Part shown: piece after piece, positions 54,810 to 64,000 of the stretch
Layout of the letters: every line of letters begins with the position of its first letter
Numbering within the stretch: the stretch's first letter is position 1
DNA from: Pseudoduganella ginsengisoli
GTDB lineage: Bacteria > Pseudomonadota > Gammaproteobacteria > Burkholderiales > Burkholderiaceae_D
NCBI RefSeq assembly: GCF_009720865.1
Contig: NZ_WNLA01000001.1
Location: 744,001 to 808,000, forward strand
DNA length: 64,000 nt
Direction: 5' to 3'
Translations under genes and position numbers: made by a program
The notes under the pieces: generated by a model
The model's database searches: none
Told to the model about the DNA's origin: nothing
What the model saw: only the letters and a program-made list of their open reading frames with translations

Positions 54810-56327
54810 TTAACGTGCGCGGAAGAAGTCCCGCGCAGCACGCAGACAGAAAGGCGCCACCAGGCCAGCGTGGTAGGCGTCCCGGACTGCTGAATCGCCG
54901 GAACCGCCGCTGACGGCGGCATTGAGCTTGACTGCGCTCTTGGCGGCCAGGAACCCCAGCTTGGGCTGGAGATAGTCATCGTTCAAGCCCGGCGTACTAT
55001 CGACATTCACCACGTGCAACGCCGCGCCGGTTTTCTGCGCACGGTAAAAATCCCCCGCTGCCATAGTGTTGTAAAACGGAACAATCGGATCGTTATCGCC
55101 GCCGCACAGCAACAGTGGCGCCGTTGGTCCATAATTTCGCAAGTCATTACGCAACAGCCATTTGCGCAGCGGCTGCACAGGCGAGCAGGACAGCGGCGAT
55201 TCTGCCGTGGCATTGCACGGGTTATTGCGCATGTCCGCCGTCACGCTGTCGCGGTACGCTGTGCGGATCAGGTTATTGTCGCCAAAGAATGGTTCATAGC
55301 CTGCCGTTTGCGGCACGGAATTGCCTGCGAACAGGGCTTTTTCCGGCAAGCGGCCCGATGCCGCCAGTTCGCCCAGCGATTGCGTCCCCGGCAACAGCGT
55401 TTCTATGCCCGTGGCATAGCGGCTTTCATACATATCGGCGCTATTCGCATACAAGCCCGCACCGGCGCGCTGGCCGGCAGTCGCCAGCATCGGCAAGAAT
55501 GCGGTCGCGCCCGTGGTGGGCGCACCGCCAAAGATGCTTTCGCCAAACTTCAACAGGGAATATGGACCGGACAAGCCTGCCGCAGCCGCCACGGAAAATT
55601 CTGTCGGGTAGCGCAATTGCATGGCGCGCTGCGTCGCCACCGCCACATAGCCGCCCTGCGAATACCCCGTCACGTACAATTTCGATGCCCCCAGCACTTG
55701 CGCAAACGCTTTGCGCGATGCGCGCAGCCCGTCGATCATGTCGGCCGCCTGCTGTTCACCGTCCAGATACGCGTGATACGGCAGCGACGAACCGGCATAG
55801 CCCGCGTAATTCGGCGCCACGACGATGTAGCCGTGCGCGGCAAAAATACCCGCCACCAGGCGTGCTTCCGTCCCGGCCAGATTGGCCATATCAAATGATT
55901 TCAACGGCGACGTGCCGTGCGCATACAGCACGACGGGGCGCGGTCCTGTGCACGCCGGGTCCGTACCGGACGGCAGATACACGGCAGCTGACGCTTCCGT
56001 TGCTTCATGCGCGGAACCCACGGTGTTGTAGCGCACGGTTTGCACGGAGACGGCGCACACCGGCGTGCTGGTAATTCCGCTGGCGCCATACTGGGCGCTG
56101 TCCAGCAATTGCTTGAATTGCTGCGGCTCCAGGGTATTGATGGCAATCCCGTTGACCACGATGGGCACGGCGGACGGACTGCCAACCACGGTGCCCCGCT
56201 GCGGCGCTGGCGGCTCCGGTAACACGACGACGCCGCCACTGCTGCTGGGTGGCGTGTTACTGCCGCCGCTGCCGCCGCCGCAGGCTGTCAGCGCCAGCGC
56301 GGCTAGCAACGTGAATGTGTGACGCAT
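54810..56327 (-). CDS. Exported alpha/beta hydrolase (lipoprotein), paralog 1
   Basis: A 505-residue protein with lipobox LTAC (Cys16) and a GGGSGGS linker. The nucleophile elbow is GYSQGGYVA, and YIVVAPNYAGYAGSSLPYHAYL and LLLCGGDNDPIVPF (acid) are present, so it should be an extracellular or outer-membrane-bound esterase or lipase-like enzyme. Its length and the HGT (VVLYAHGT) oxyanion strand resemble secreted prolyl-oligopeptidase-like lipases. It starts 40 bp after the paralog and shares most motifs with it. GGGAGCAGGAC precedes the ATG at 56327. Confidence 0.87.
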   Translation of the reverse strand: MRHTFTLLAALALTACGGGSGGSNTPPSSSGGVVVLPEPPAPQRGTVVGSPSAVPIVVNGIAINTLEPQQFKQLLDSAQYGASGITSTPVCAVSVQTVRYNTVGSAHEATEASAAVYLPSGTDPACTGPRPVVLYAHGTSPLKSFDMANLAGTEARLVAGIFAAHGYIVVAPNYAGYAGSSLPYHAYLDGEQQAADMIDGLRASRKAFAQVLGASKLYVTGYSQGGYVAVATQRAMQLRYPTEFSVAAAAGLSGPYSLLKFGESIFGGAPTTGATAFLPMLATAGQRAGAGLYANSADMYESRYATGIETLLPGTQSLGELAASGRLPEKALFAGNSVPQTAGYEPFFGDNNLIRTAYRDSVTADMRNNPCNATAESPLSCSPVQPLRKWLLRNDLRNYGPTAPLLLCGGDNDPIVPFYNTMAAGDFYRAQKTGAALHVVNVDSTPGLNDDYLQPKLGFLAAKSAVKLNAAVSGGSGDSAVRDAYHAGLVAPFCLRAARDFFRAR

Positions 56328-56366
56328 GTCCTGCTCCCGATGAGACAATCGGGCCAGAATAGCAGA

Positions 56367-57953
56367 TCAATCACTTGCGGAATTGAAAAAGTCGCGCGCA
56401 GTCATCAGACAAAAGCCGGCAGCCAGCCGGCTGTGGTACCGGTCAGACACTGCCTTGCCAGGATCATTACCTTTTTTGGCCGCTTCCTGCGCCAGCGCCT
56501 GGACTTCATGGGCAAACCCCTGCTTTTGCACCAGATACGCATCTTGCGGCTGGATGGTTTCCAGATCGACCAGCACCGTGGAAGCGCCATGCGCGGTAAA
56601 GTACGCCTGCGTATATTCTGCGTTGCTAAACGGCACGACAGGATCGCGCGCACCGCCACATAACAGCAGCGGCGTTTGCGGCACATACGTACGCAAGTCG
56701 TTTTTCACCATCCATTTGCGCAAGCTATGTTCCGGCGCGCAAGACAGCGGTTCCACACTGTCGCTGTGGCACGGATGCGCCGCCATATCGGCCAGGTAGG
56801 CATTGCGGTAACTGGTGCGCACCAGGTTCATATCGGCAAAGAACGCCGAGGCATCGGCTGCCTGTGGCTGCGAATCGCGGGCAAACAGCGCCCCTTTCGG
56901 TAATTTTCCTTTGCTAACCAGGTCATCCAGTTTCACTTTCGTTGGCAACAGCGTTTCAATGCCATTCGCATAACGGGATTCATACAAATCTTCCGGCGCC
57001 GCATACAGCGCTGCACCGGCGCGCTGGCCAGACGTGGTCAGCAGCGGCAAATATGCCGTCACGCCCGTGCTGGGGCGGCCGCTGAACGTATCGTCCGCCA
57101 TTTGCGCCAGCGCGTAAGGTCCGGACAGCCCCGCCACGGCCGTGACCTTGAATTCATCCGCGTGGTGCTGCTGGATGGCGCGCTGCGTGGCCAGCGCAAC
57201 AAAACCACCCTGCGAATACCCCGTCAAGAACAGCCGTTGCGACGTCTGCAATCCCAGCACGCCATAGGCGGCGCGGGCGGCGCGCAGCGCATCGACCATG
57301 TCCGCCGCCTGTTGTTCCGCATTCAGGTAAGGGTGGTAGGGTAGCGACGACACGCCATAGCCCGCATAATCCGGCGCCACGACGATATAGCCTTGCGCGA
57401 CAAACATGGCCGCCACCAGCCGCGCTTCGCCATTCAAGTGCGCCATGCTGAACGCCCGGTCGAGTACCGTGCCGTGCGCATACAGCATCACGGGACGGGG
57501 CCCGTTGCACGCGGGATCTTTGCCGGACGGCGCCATGATGACGGCGCCCGCATCGGCCGGTTCACCCTGCCCGCCGACGGTCTGGTAGCGCAGGCTGTGG
57601 ATGGAAATCGTGCAGCGGGGTTCGCCGGTAATTTTCAGCAAGCCATCGCGCCGTTTCAGCAGCGAGCGCAGCAGCGGCGGCTCCAGTTTATCGATCGTAT
57701 CCACGACGACATCAATTGGCACCAGGGTTGGCCCGGACAGCAGCGTCCCCCGCGCGGGCAACTGCCGCGCCAGTTGCGCCGCCACCGTCCCTGCCGCAGC
57801 CGATGCGCTGCCGCCCGCCATGGCCGGCGCGTAAGACAGCGCCGCACTGATGACAGGCGATGCATCGATGGGATCGGATAGACGTTCAGCAGCGGTGGCC
57901 GTTGCCGCAATAGCAGCATTGGCAAGGAGGAATGCACACAAGCGCAAGACCAT
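56367..57953 (-). CDS. Exported alpha/beta hydrolase, paralog 2
   Basis: A 528-residue protein with a signal peptide (about 1-22, ending ATATA) and an Ala-rich pre-region to about 60. The same hydrolase core as its neighbour follows: VMLYAHGTVLDRAF, YIVVAPDYAGYGVSSLPYHPYL, nucleophile GYSQGGFVA, and LLLCGGARDPVVPF. GGAGGCCAGCC precedes the ATG. The pair arose by local duplication; this copy is not a lipoprotein while the next one is, so they may act in different places. Confidence 0.87.
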   Translation of the reverse strand: MVLRLCAFLLANAAIAATATAAERLSDPIDASPVISAALSYAPAMAGGSASAAAGTVAAQLARQLPARGTLLSGPTLVPIDVVVDTIDKLEPPLLRSLLKRRDGLLKITGEPRCTISIHSLRYQTVGGQGEPADAGAVIMAPSGKDPACNGPRPVMLYAHGTVLDRAFSMAHLNGEARLVAAMFVAQGYIVVAPDYAGYGVSSLPYHPYLNAEQQAADMVDALRAARAAYGVLGLQTSQRLFLTGYSQGGFVALATQRAIQQHHADEFKVTAVAGLSGPYALAQMADDTFSGRPSTGVTAYLPLLTTSGQRAGAALYAAPEDLYESRYANGIETLLPTKVKLDDLVSKGKLPKGALFARDSQPQAADASAFFADMNLVRTSYRNAYLADMAAHPCHSDSVEPLSCAPEHSLRKWMVKNDLRTYVPQTPLLLCGGARDPVVPFSNAEYTQAYFTAHGASTVLVDLETIQPQDAYLVQKQGFAHEVQALAQEAAKKGNDPGKAVSDRYHSRLAAGFCLMTARDFFNSASD

Positions 57954-58060
57954 GGCTGGCCTCCATATTCTTGTAATGCGCGCCGGCCGGAAACCGGCGT
58001 GGCGCCTTGTTCAAGGACGCCACTCAACAATACCAGAATACAAGAGACTTGCGCGTGCGC

Positions 58061-58084
58061 GCTGTGTGCGTGGCCGCACACAGC
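58061..58084 (-). terminator. Hairpin at the end of the purine/sua5 block
   Basis: A perfect 10-bp stem (GCTGTGTGCG / CGCACACAGC, 4-nt loop) lies 8 bp past the sua5 stop, without a clear T-run. Confidence 0.55.
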
Positions 58085-58091
58085 ACAAGAT

Positions 58092-59219
58092 TTAGGACGA
58101 AGCCAGCAGCTTTTCAACGATGCCCGTCGCGCCAAATGCTGCGCGGCGCAAGCGGTCATTGACGCCCAGCCACGCATCCGTTTGCGGCGGCGCTTCCACC
58201 AGGATCAGCTGCGCATCGCTTTGGTCCATCGCGCGCAGCGCTGCATACAAGCCGTAGGCATAGCCTGGCGCATCGGAAGGCATATGCTGGTGCGCGGTGA
58301 ACGTCCCGGCCGGCAGCGCAGCGTTGTCGCAATAATGGATAACGGCTGTCTTGTGGCCTTTGGCGGCCAGCTGCACCAGCACATCGGCCAGCTTCGCCGC
58401 CTCCACCAGGGCCACCGGTGCTTTCGGCGCATAGTGCGATTCCAGCGTGCCGGAAGCGCGCGGGGCGCTCTGGTCCGGCAAGTTCGGCATCACGCCAATC
58501 ACGTCGCAAATATCCTGTGCGCCGATATGGCCGGGACGCAGCAGCACGGGGCCGTGCGTGTCGAGGCGCGACAAATCCAGGATCGTCGATTCAATGCCTA
58601 CCTGGCTGGAGCCGCCATCAAGCACGGCGACGCGCAGGCTGCGCGCCGTATCCAGCACGTGCGCGCCAGGATTTTCCATCCGCGCTGTAATCATGGCCGC
58701 CACCGCATGCGCGGCAGTTTCCGCCATGCCGGCAGCATCCAGCACGTCTGCACCGAATTCATCGCGCACGTGCTGCGCCGTGGTCGGGCTGACATTGCCG
58801 AATTTATTCGCCGACGGCGCCGCTACGCCGCCCTTGCCGCCTTTAAACGCGGACAGCAACGCAATCGCCACCGGGTGCGACGGGCAGCGCAGGCCCACGG
58901 TATCCTGGCCGCCGGACACGGCGTCGGGAATCTGCGGATGACGCTTCATGATCAAGGTCAGCGGGCCGGGCCAAAAGGCCGCAACCAGCTTGCGCGCTGT
59001 GTCCGGGATATCCGTGACCCAGTAATCGAGGTCGGCGCCAGGCGCCACGTGCACGATCACCGGATGGTCATTGGGACGGCCCTTGGCGGCATAAATGCGC
59101 GCCACGGCAGCGGGATTTTCCGCGTCCGCACCGAGGCCATAGACGGTCTCGGTCGGGAACGCCACCAGGCCGCCGGATTCGAGAATCGCGCAAGCCTGGC
59201 CGAGTACTTTTGGGTCCAT
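58092..59219 (-). CDS. L-threonylcarbamoyladenylate synthase with Sua5 domain
   Basis: A 375-residue protein with an N-terminal YrdC domain (LVAFPTETVYGLGADAE, KGRPNDHPVIVHV, STILDL) and a C-terminal Sua5 domain (to 375). It makes the threonylcarbamoyl-AMP used for tRNA t6A37. Length fits the Sua5 class and exceeds stand-alone YrdC. It starts at ATG 59219, 17 bp after the purK stop, as the last gene of the purC-purE-purK block. Confidence 0.94.
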   Translation of the reverse strand: MDPKVLGQACAILESGGLVAFPTETVYGLGADAENPAAVARIYAAKGRPNDHPVIVHVAPGADLDYWVTDIPDTARKLVAAFWPGPLTLIMKRHPQIPDAVSGGQDTVGLRCPSHPVAIALLSAFKGGKGGVAAPSANKFGNVSPTTAQHVRDEFGADVLDAAGMAETAAHAVAAMITARMENPGAHVLDTARSLRVAVLDGGSSQVGIESTILDLSRLDTHGPVLLRPGHIGAQDICDVIGVMPNLPDQSAPRASGTLESHYAPKAPVALVEAAKLADVLVQLAAKGHKTAVIHYCDNAALPAGTFTAHQHMPSDAPGYAYGLYAALRAMDQSDAQLILVEAPPQTDAWLGVNDRLRRAAFGATGIVEKLLASS

Positions 59220-59236
59220 CGCGCTCACGGTATGAC

Positions 59237-60412
59237 TCACGCAGGAATACCCAGAATCGCACACGCAGCATTCAACTGGCGCTGCGCGTCGTCCAGGGTG
59301 GCGGCGATGAACGTGATGTGGCCCATCTTGCGGCCACGGCGCGGATCATCCTTGCCATACAGGTGCAAACACGCGCCCGGCAAACCCAATACCTTGTCCC
59401 ACGCAGGAGTACGCGGCGTGTCGGAACCGTCTTCAAACCACACGTCGCCCAGGATGTTCAACATCACGGCCGGCGAATGCTGGCGCACGTCGCCCAGCGG
59501 CAGGCGCGCCATGGCGCGCACTTGCTGTGCAAACTGGCTGGTGGCGCACGCATCGATCGTATAGTGGCCGCTGTTGTGCGGACGCGGCGCCATTTCATTG
59601 ACCACCAGCGTACCGTCCGTCAGCACGAAGAATTCAATGCACAGCACGCCGACGTATCCCAGTTCCGCCACGATGGCGGTGGCCGCATCCTGTGCCGCCT
59701 TTGCGCATTGCGCCGACACATTCGGGCCCGGCACGGTGGTGGTAAACAAGATGCCGTCGCGGTGCACGTTTTCCGCGATCGGATAGACGACGGATTCGCC
59801 ATCGGCGCCGCGCGCCGTCAGCACCGACACTTCATATGCCAGCGGCAGCATTTTCTCCAGCAGGCACGTCACCTGGCCCATGGCTTCGAACGCATTGCGC
59901 ACGTCGTCGCGCGATTTCACGCGGACTTGCCCCTTGCCGTCGTAGCCCATGCGCACGGTTTTCAAAATGCCGGGCAGCAAATCATCACTGATTGCATCGA
60001 TATCTTCCAAGGCCGCGATGACCTTGTGCGGCGCCGGCATGACGCCGGACTTCGGCGCGCAGCCGACAAAGAAACGCTTTTCAGCAATGCGGTCTTGCGC
60101 CACCGACACGCCATGGGCGTTCGGCGCGACAAACACGGATTGCGCGAGGCGCGACAGCGAGTCGGCCGGCACGTTTTCAAACTCGGTGGTGACGGCTACG
60201 CACTGCCTGGCCAGTTCATCGAGGCCGTTGGCATCGCTGTAGCCGGCATTGACGAGGCGCTGCGCTACCTGCCCGGCCGGGCAATCGGCGGCAGGCTCCA
60301 GCACGGCCACCTGGTAACCCATGCTTTGCGCAGCTTGCGCAAACATGCGGCCCAGCTGGCCGCCGCCCATGACACCCAGCCAGCTTGGCGGGTTGTTAAC
60401 TACGTCGTTCAT
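59237..60412 (-). CDS. purK: 5-(carboxyamino)imidazole ribonucleotide synthase
   Basis: A 391-residue ATP-grasp enzyme of purine synthesis that makes N5-CAIR from AIR and bicarbonate. [19 protein letters not shown] is the N-terminal fold; [31 protein letters not shown] holds the conserved metal and substrate residues. Its start overlaps the purE end by 4 bp. Confidence 0.96.
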   Translation of the reverse strand: MNDVVNNPPSWLGVMGGGQLGRMFAQAAQSMGYQVAVLEPAADCPAGQVAQRLVNAGYSDANGLDELARQCVAVTTEFENVPADSLSRLAQSVFVAPNAHGVSVAQDRIAEKRFFVGCAPKSGVMPAPHKVIAALEDIDAISDDLLPGILKTVRMGYDGKGQVRVKSRDDVRNAFEAMGQVTCLLEKMLPLAYEVSVLTARGADGESVVYPIAENVHRDGILFTTTVPGPNVSAQCAKAAQDAATAIVAELGYVGVLCIEFFVLTDGTLVVNEMAPRPHNSGHYTIDACATSQFAQQVRAMARLPLGDVRQHSPAVMLNILGDVWFEDGSDTPRTPAWDKVLGLPGACLHLYGKDDPRRGRKMGHITFIAATLDDAQRQLNAACAILGIPA

Positions 60413-60915
60413 TCATTCACCGGTAACGTCATGGCTTGCGCCGCAGCGGTTTGCGTGGCGCGGAATTCCTGCAGCTTGCCCGCCAGCGCATCATCCGTGG
60501 TGGCAATGATGGCAACGGCCGTCAGCGCCGCGTTGGCGGCGCCCGCTTCACCGATGGCGAAGGTCGATACCGGCACGCCTTTCGGCATTTGCACGATCGA
60601 CAACAGCGAATCTTCGCCACGCAGGTATTTCGATGGCACAGGCACGCCCAGCACCGGTACGATGGTCATCGCTGCCACCATGCCCGGCAAGTGGGCGGCG
60701 CCGCCGGCGCCGGCAATGATGGCGCGCAGGCCGCGCTCGCGCGCCGACTTGGCGTACGCATACATTTCATCGGGCATGCGGTGCGCGGAAATCACTTGCG
60801 CTTCGAACGGCACGCCGAACTGTTTCAGGATGTTGGTGGCATTTTGCATCACGTCCCAGTCCGAGGACGAACCCATGATGACGCCGACCAGTGGTTTGCT
60901 CACGTCCGTCATCAT
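60409..60915 (-). CDS. purE: N5-CAIR mutase
   Basis: A 168-residue class I PurE that converts N5-CAIR to CAIR. The active-site GSSSDWDVM and [10 protein letters not shown] segments, and [11 protein letters not shown], are present. It starts at ATG 60915, overlapping the purC stop by one base (TAATG); ATG 60912 is an alternative. Its end overlaps purK. Confidence 0.97.
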   Translation of the reverse strand: MMTDVSKPLVGVIMGSSSDWDVMQNATNILKQFGVPFEAQVISAHRMPDEMYAYAKSARERGLRAIIAGAGGAAHLPGMVAAMTIVPVLGVPVPSKYLRGEDSLLSIVQMPKGVPVSTFAIGEAGAANAALTAVAIIATTDDALAGKLQEFRATQTAAAQAMTLPVNE

Positions 60916-61811
60916 TACACCTTCAGCTTTTCGCCGGTCAGGCGTTCAATGGCTTCAAAGTATTTGGCCTGGGTCTTGCTGATGACGTCAGCCGGCAGCG
61001 CTGGCGCCGGCGCGGTCTTGCCCCAGCCGGTCAGCGTTTCCAGGTAGTCGCGCACGAATTGCTTGTCGAACGATGGCGGCGACATGCCTGGCTTGTACGA
61101 ATCGGCAGGCCAGAAGCGCGACGAATCAGCCGTCAGCACTTCATCCATCAAGTGCATGACGCCGTTTTCATCGAGGCCGAATTCAAACTTGGTGTCGGCA
61201 ATGATGATGCCTTTGGTGGCCGCGTATTCGGAAGCGGCTTTGTACAGCGCGATCGATACGTCGCGCATTTTCGCGGCCAGCTCGGCACCGATACGGCTTT
61301 CCATTTCAGCAAAGCTGATGTTTTCATCATGTTCGCCCAGGTCCGCCTTGGCCGCTGGAGTGAACAGCGGCTCAGGCAGTTTTTCAGCCTGTTGCAAGCC
61401 TTCCGGCAGCTTGATGCCGCAAACGGAACCCGTTGCCTGGTAATCTTTCCAGCCCGAACCGATGATGTAGCCGCGTACGACAGCTTCCACCATGATCGGC
61501 TTCAGGCGCTTGGCCACAACAGCGCGGCCTTTGACCTGCTCCACTTCGTCCGGCGCCACGACCGACTCTGGCGCCACGCCGGTCAAGTGGTTTGGCACGA
61601 TATGACCCAGTTTCTCGAACCAGAAATCGCTCATCTGGTTCAGCACCATGCCTTTGCCGGGAATCGGTTCGTTCATGACGACGTCGAAAGCGGACAGGCG
61701 GTCGGTGGTGACGATCAGGATCTTGTCGTCGCCTACGGCGTAGTTGTCACGGACTTTGCCGTGACCCAGCAATGGCAGGGACTTGATGGAGGATTGGTAG
61801 AGGCTGTTCAT
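60915..61811 (-). CDS. purC: SAICAR synthase
   Basis: A 298-residue SAICAR synthase that joins CAIR and aspartate. It has the motif [16 protein letters not shown] at the start, the active-site segment [18 protein letters not shown] and the metal-binding [14 protein letters not shown]. It heads the purC-purE-purK-sua5 block. No sense-strand ribosome site is visible before the ATG; the upstream bases read CCCCTCC, the opposite of a Shine-Dalgarno. Confidence 0.96.
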   Translation of the reverse strand: MNSLYQSSIKSLPLLGHGKVRDNYAVGDDKILIVTTDRLSAFDVVMNEPIPGKGMVLNQMSDFWFEKLGHIVPNHLTGVAPESVVAPDEVEQVKGRAVVAKRLKPIMVEAVVRGYIIGSGWKDYQATGSVCGIKLPEGLQQAEKLPEPLFTPAAKADLGEHDENISFAEMESRIGAELAAKMRDVSIALYKAASEYAATKGIIIADTKFEFGLDENGVMHLMDEVLTADSSRFWPADSYKPGMSPPSFDKQFVRDYLETLTGWGKTAPAPALPADVISKTQAKYFEAIERLTGEKLKV

Positions 61812-61834
61812 AGCGGAGGGGATTTATAGATATG

Positions 61835-61867
61835 CAAAACCGGCGGACCTGTCAAAAGCGCCGCCGG
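61835..61867 (-). terminator. Terminator between fba and purC
   Basis: On the minus strand CCGGCGG and CCGCCGG pair around a 14-nt loop and are followed by TTTTGC, about 45 bp past the fba stop, so purC probably has its own promoter. Confidence 0.7.
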
Positions 61868-61909
61868 CTGAAGAATCGGGCCGTGGTGAGCCCGTCCAAA
61901 AACAGAATT

Positions 61910-62974
61910 TTACTTCACAATTTGCGCCAGCGAGCCGGCCTTGTAGCGCTCTGCCATTTTTTCCAGCGGCAGCGGCTTGATCTTGCCAGCCTGGCCTTCG
62001 CAGCCGAACGCCAGCAGGCGGGCCTTGACGATTTCTTCAGCGGCAGCACGGGCTGGCTTCAGGTAGTCGCGCGGGTCGAACTTCGATGGGTTTTCAAACA
62101 TGAACTTGCGGATCGCAGCCGTCATCGCCAGGCGGATGTCGGTGTCGATGTTGATCTTGCGAACGCCGTGACGGATGCCTTCCTGGATTTCTTCGACTGG
62201 CACGCCATAGGTTTCTTTCATGTCGCCGCCGAATTCACGGATGATGGCCAGCAATTCTTGAGGAACCGACGACGAACCGTGCATGACCAGGTGGGTGTTC
62301 GGGATGCGGGCGTGGATTTCCTTGATGCGGTCGATCGCCAGGATGTCGCCGGTTGGCTTGCGCGTGAACTTGTACGCGCCGTGCGACGTGCCGATCGCGA
62401 TAGCCAGCGCGTCGCACTGGGTCTTTTCCACGAAGTCGGCAGCCTGGGCCACGTCGGTCAGCAATTGTTCGCGGGTCATGGTGCCGTCGGCGCCGTGGCC
62501 GTCTTCCTTGTCGCCCTTCATGGTTTCCAGCGAACCCAGCACGCCCAGTTCTGCTTCCACCGTCACGCCGATTGCGTGCGAGAACTTCACCACTTCGCGG
62601 GAGACGTCGACGTTGTATTCGTACGAAGCCACCGATTTGCCGTCCGCTTCCAGCGAACCGTCCATCATGACGGACGTGAAGCCCGAGCGGATCGCAGCCA
62701 TGCAGACTGCCGGCGACTGGCCGTGGTCCTGGTGCATGACGACTGGAATGTGCGGGTACGCTTCGACAGCAGCGTCGATCAGGTGGCGCAGGAACGCTTC
62801 GCCGGCATATTTGCGGGCGCCGGCCGATGCTTGCATGATCACCGGGCTGTTCAGCGCGTCGGCGGCAGCCATGATGGCTTGCACTTGCTCCAGGTTGTTG
62901 ACGTTAAAGGCTGGGATGCCATAGCCGTTTTCTGCGGCATGGTCCAGCAGCTGGCGCATGGATACGAGGGACAT
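61910..62974 (-). CDS. fba: Class II fructose-bisphosphate aldolase
   Basis: A 354-residue zinc aldolase of glycolysis. Zinc ligands and substrate loop: [31 protein letters not shown] and [10 protein letters not shown]. Its length and motifs match the Calvin-type class II group of betaproteobacteria. GGAGTTTTACC precedes the ATG. It lies 33 bp downstream of pyk on the same strand. Confidence 0.96.
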   Translation of the reverse strand: MSLVSMRQLLDHAAENGYGIPAFNVNNLEQVQAIMAAADALNSPVIMQASAGARKYAGEAFLRHLIDAAVEAYPHIPVVMHQDHGQSPAVCMAAIRSGFTSVMMDGSLEADGKSVASYEYNVDVSREVVKFSHAIGVTVEAELGVLGSLETMKGDKEDGHGADGTMTREQLLTDVAQAADFVEKTQCDALAIAIGTSHGAYKFTRKPTGDILAIDRIKEIHARIPNTHLVMHGSSSVPQELLAIIREFGGDMKETYGVPVEEIQEGIRHGVRKINIDTDIRLAMTAAIRKFMFENPSKFDPRDYLKPARAAAEEIVKARLLAFGCEGQAGKIKPLPLEKMAERYKAGSLAQIVK

Positions 62975-63007
62975 GGTAAAACTCCAATAACAAGAAAAAA
63001 GAAATTT

Positions 63008-64000
63008 TTAACTGAACTCGCCGACGCGCACGATCTTCAGGGCATTGGTGCCCCCCACCTGGCCCATGGGTTCACCCCATGTGACGACGATCATGTCGCC
63101 CTTGCGGACGATGCCATATTCGACCAGCAACTCTTCGGCTTCACGCAGCACGACGGCACTATCGGTACCCTGCTGCAGCTGGTAAGCGCGCACATTGCGG
63201 TACAGCGATGCCTTGCGGGCCGTGGTCACGCTGGGCGTCAGCGCGAAAATCGGCGTATCGATGCTGTGACGGCTCATCCACAATGCAGTGGAACCGGATT
63301 CTGTCAGCGCCACAATGGCTTTCACGCGCAAATGGTGCGCAGTGAACAGGGCGCCGTAGGCGATCGACTGGTCGATACGGGTGAACTGGACGTTGAGGAA
63401 GTCGGCGTCTAGCTTGTTGTATTCGGATTGCTCGGCCTCGACGCAAATGGCCGCCATCATTTCGACGGTTTCAATCGGGTATTTGCCGGCGGCGGTTTCT
63501 GCCGACGCCATCACGGCGTCGGTGCCATCCAGCACGGCATTGGCGACGTCCGACACTTCGGCGCGGGTCGGCACCGCATTGACGATCATCGATTCCATCA
63601 TCTGGGTCGCCGTGATCGCCAGTTTATTGGCTTCGCGCGCCATCTTGATCATGCGCTTTTGCAGCGCCGGCACGGCGGCATTGCCTACCTCCACGGCGAG
63701 GTCGCCGCGCGCCACCATGATGCCGTCCGATGCGCCCAGGATCTCGGCCAGCGCGGGAATCGCTTCCGCGCGCTCGATCTTGGCGATCATCATCGGCTTG
63801 TGGCGGAATGGTTCGCCGGCGATATTGGCCAGCTGGCGCGCCATCGCCATGTCGGTGGCATTCTTCGGGAAGGAAATGGCCAGGTAATCAGCCTGGAAGC
63901 TCATCGCAGTCTTGATGTCTTCCATGTCTTTGGCGGTCAGCGCCGGGGCAGTCAGGCCGCCGCCCTGGCGGTTGATGCCCTTGTTGTTCGACAGTTCGCC
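63008..64000 (-). CDS. pyk: Pyruvate kinase, N-terminus beyond the window
   Basis: The frame is open to the window edge, giving the last 330 residues. It holds ELSNNKGINRQGGGLTAP, ADYLAISFPKNA, GIMVARGDLAVEVG (active-site Lys/Asp/Glu segment) and the C-terminal MMESMIVNAVPTRAEVSDVANAVLDGTDAVM, and ends TAA at 63008. It converts phosphoenolpyruvate and ADP to pyruvate and ATP. The order pyk-fba is a conserved glycolytic pair. Confidence 0.96.
   Translation of the reverse strand, partial: GELSNNKGINRQGGGLTAPALTAKDMEDIKTAMSFQADYLAISFPKNATDMAMARQLANIAGEPFRHKPMMIAKIERAEAIPALAEILGASDGIMVARGDLAVEVGNAAVPALQKRMIKMAREANKLAITATQMMESMIVNAVPTRAEVSDVANAVLDGTDAVMASAETAAGKYPIETVEMMAAICVEAEQSEYNKLDADFLNVQFTRIDQSIAYGALFTAHHLRVKAIVALTESGSTALWMSRHSIDTPIFALTPSVTTARKASLYRNVRAYQLQQGTDSAVVLREAEELLVEYGIVRKGDMIVVTWGEPMGQVGGTNALKIVRVGEFS

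Overview
The window is high-GC bacterial chromosome that reads as a betaproteobacterium of the Oxalobacteraceae (Janthinobacterium / Duganella / Massilia type). This is inferred from protein character and gene order (zinc-independent L31, the trxA-rho-rpmE2 order, the purC-purE-purK-sua5 block, many multi-PAS hybrid kinases); no database search was possible. Genes are dense on both strands with many 1-4 bp overlaps. I saw no insertion sequence, prophage or CRISPR array, and one tRNA.

Layout. 1-6.7 kb: the end of an unrecognised gene, an exported amidohydrolase, a small periplasmic binding-protein-like gene paired with an outer-membrane barrel, an Ada plus 2OG-oxygenase operon, and a HutC-like regulator. 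6.8-11.8 kb: a 1542-residue hybrid kinase with a THI5/NMT1-type sensor domain, coupled to a response regulator. 12-14.4 kb: trxA, rho, rpmE2. 14.4-21.8 kb: a membrane glycosyltransferase, a family-3 solute-binding protein, an FtsH-like AAA protease, then a tandem family of three small exported proteins with a relic of a fourth, and a GNAT enzyme. 21.8-31 kb: an APC permease, tRNA-Leu(CAA), a GDP-D-rhamnose and glycosyltransferase operon, and maeB. 31.2-39.6 kb: two small membrane proteins, thiL, a YfiR / hybrid kinase / REC-GGDEF-EAL-REC operon, pncC and a phosphoesterase. 39.6-43.3 kb: a repeat-bounded non-coding island, an ArsR sensor with a His-rich CDF exporter, cysK, an FKBP isomerase and thpR. 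43.3-52.4 kb: tcdA, a hemerythrin-PdxH fusion, cfa, an HD-GYP regulator with hybrid kinase, msrA, a flavin reductase and gcdH. 52.5-58 kb: an OmpW-like protein, an SGNH-like lipoprotein and two paralogous exported alpha/beta hydrolases. 58-64 kb: sua5, purK, purE, purC, fba and the start-truncated pyk.

How the parts work together. Signal transduction dominates: three hybrid kinases and three response-regulator outputs, two of them acting on cyclic-di-GMP (GGDEF/EAL and HD-GYP). The most unusual items are the in-frame fusion of an iron-binding hemerythrin domain to a complete pyridoxamine-phosphate oxidase; a YfiR-type periplasmic protein paired with a histidine kinase and a c-di-GMP enzyme rather than with a YfiN cyclase; the decayed tandem array of small exported proteins beside an FtsH-like protease; and a perfect hairpin that buries the ribosome binding site of cysK. 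Housekeeping blocks (rho region, purine genes, fba-pyk) look ordinary and intact.
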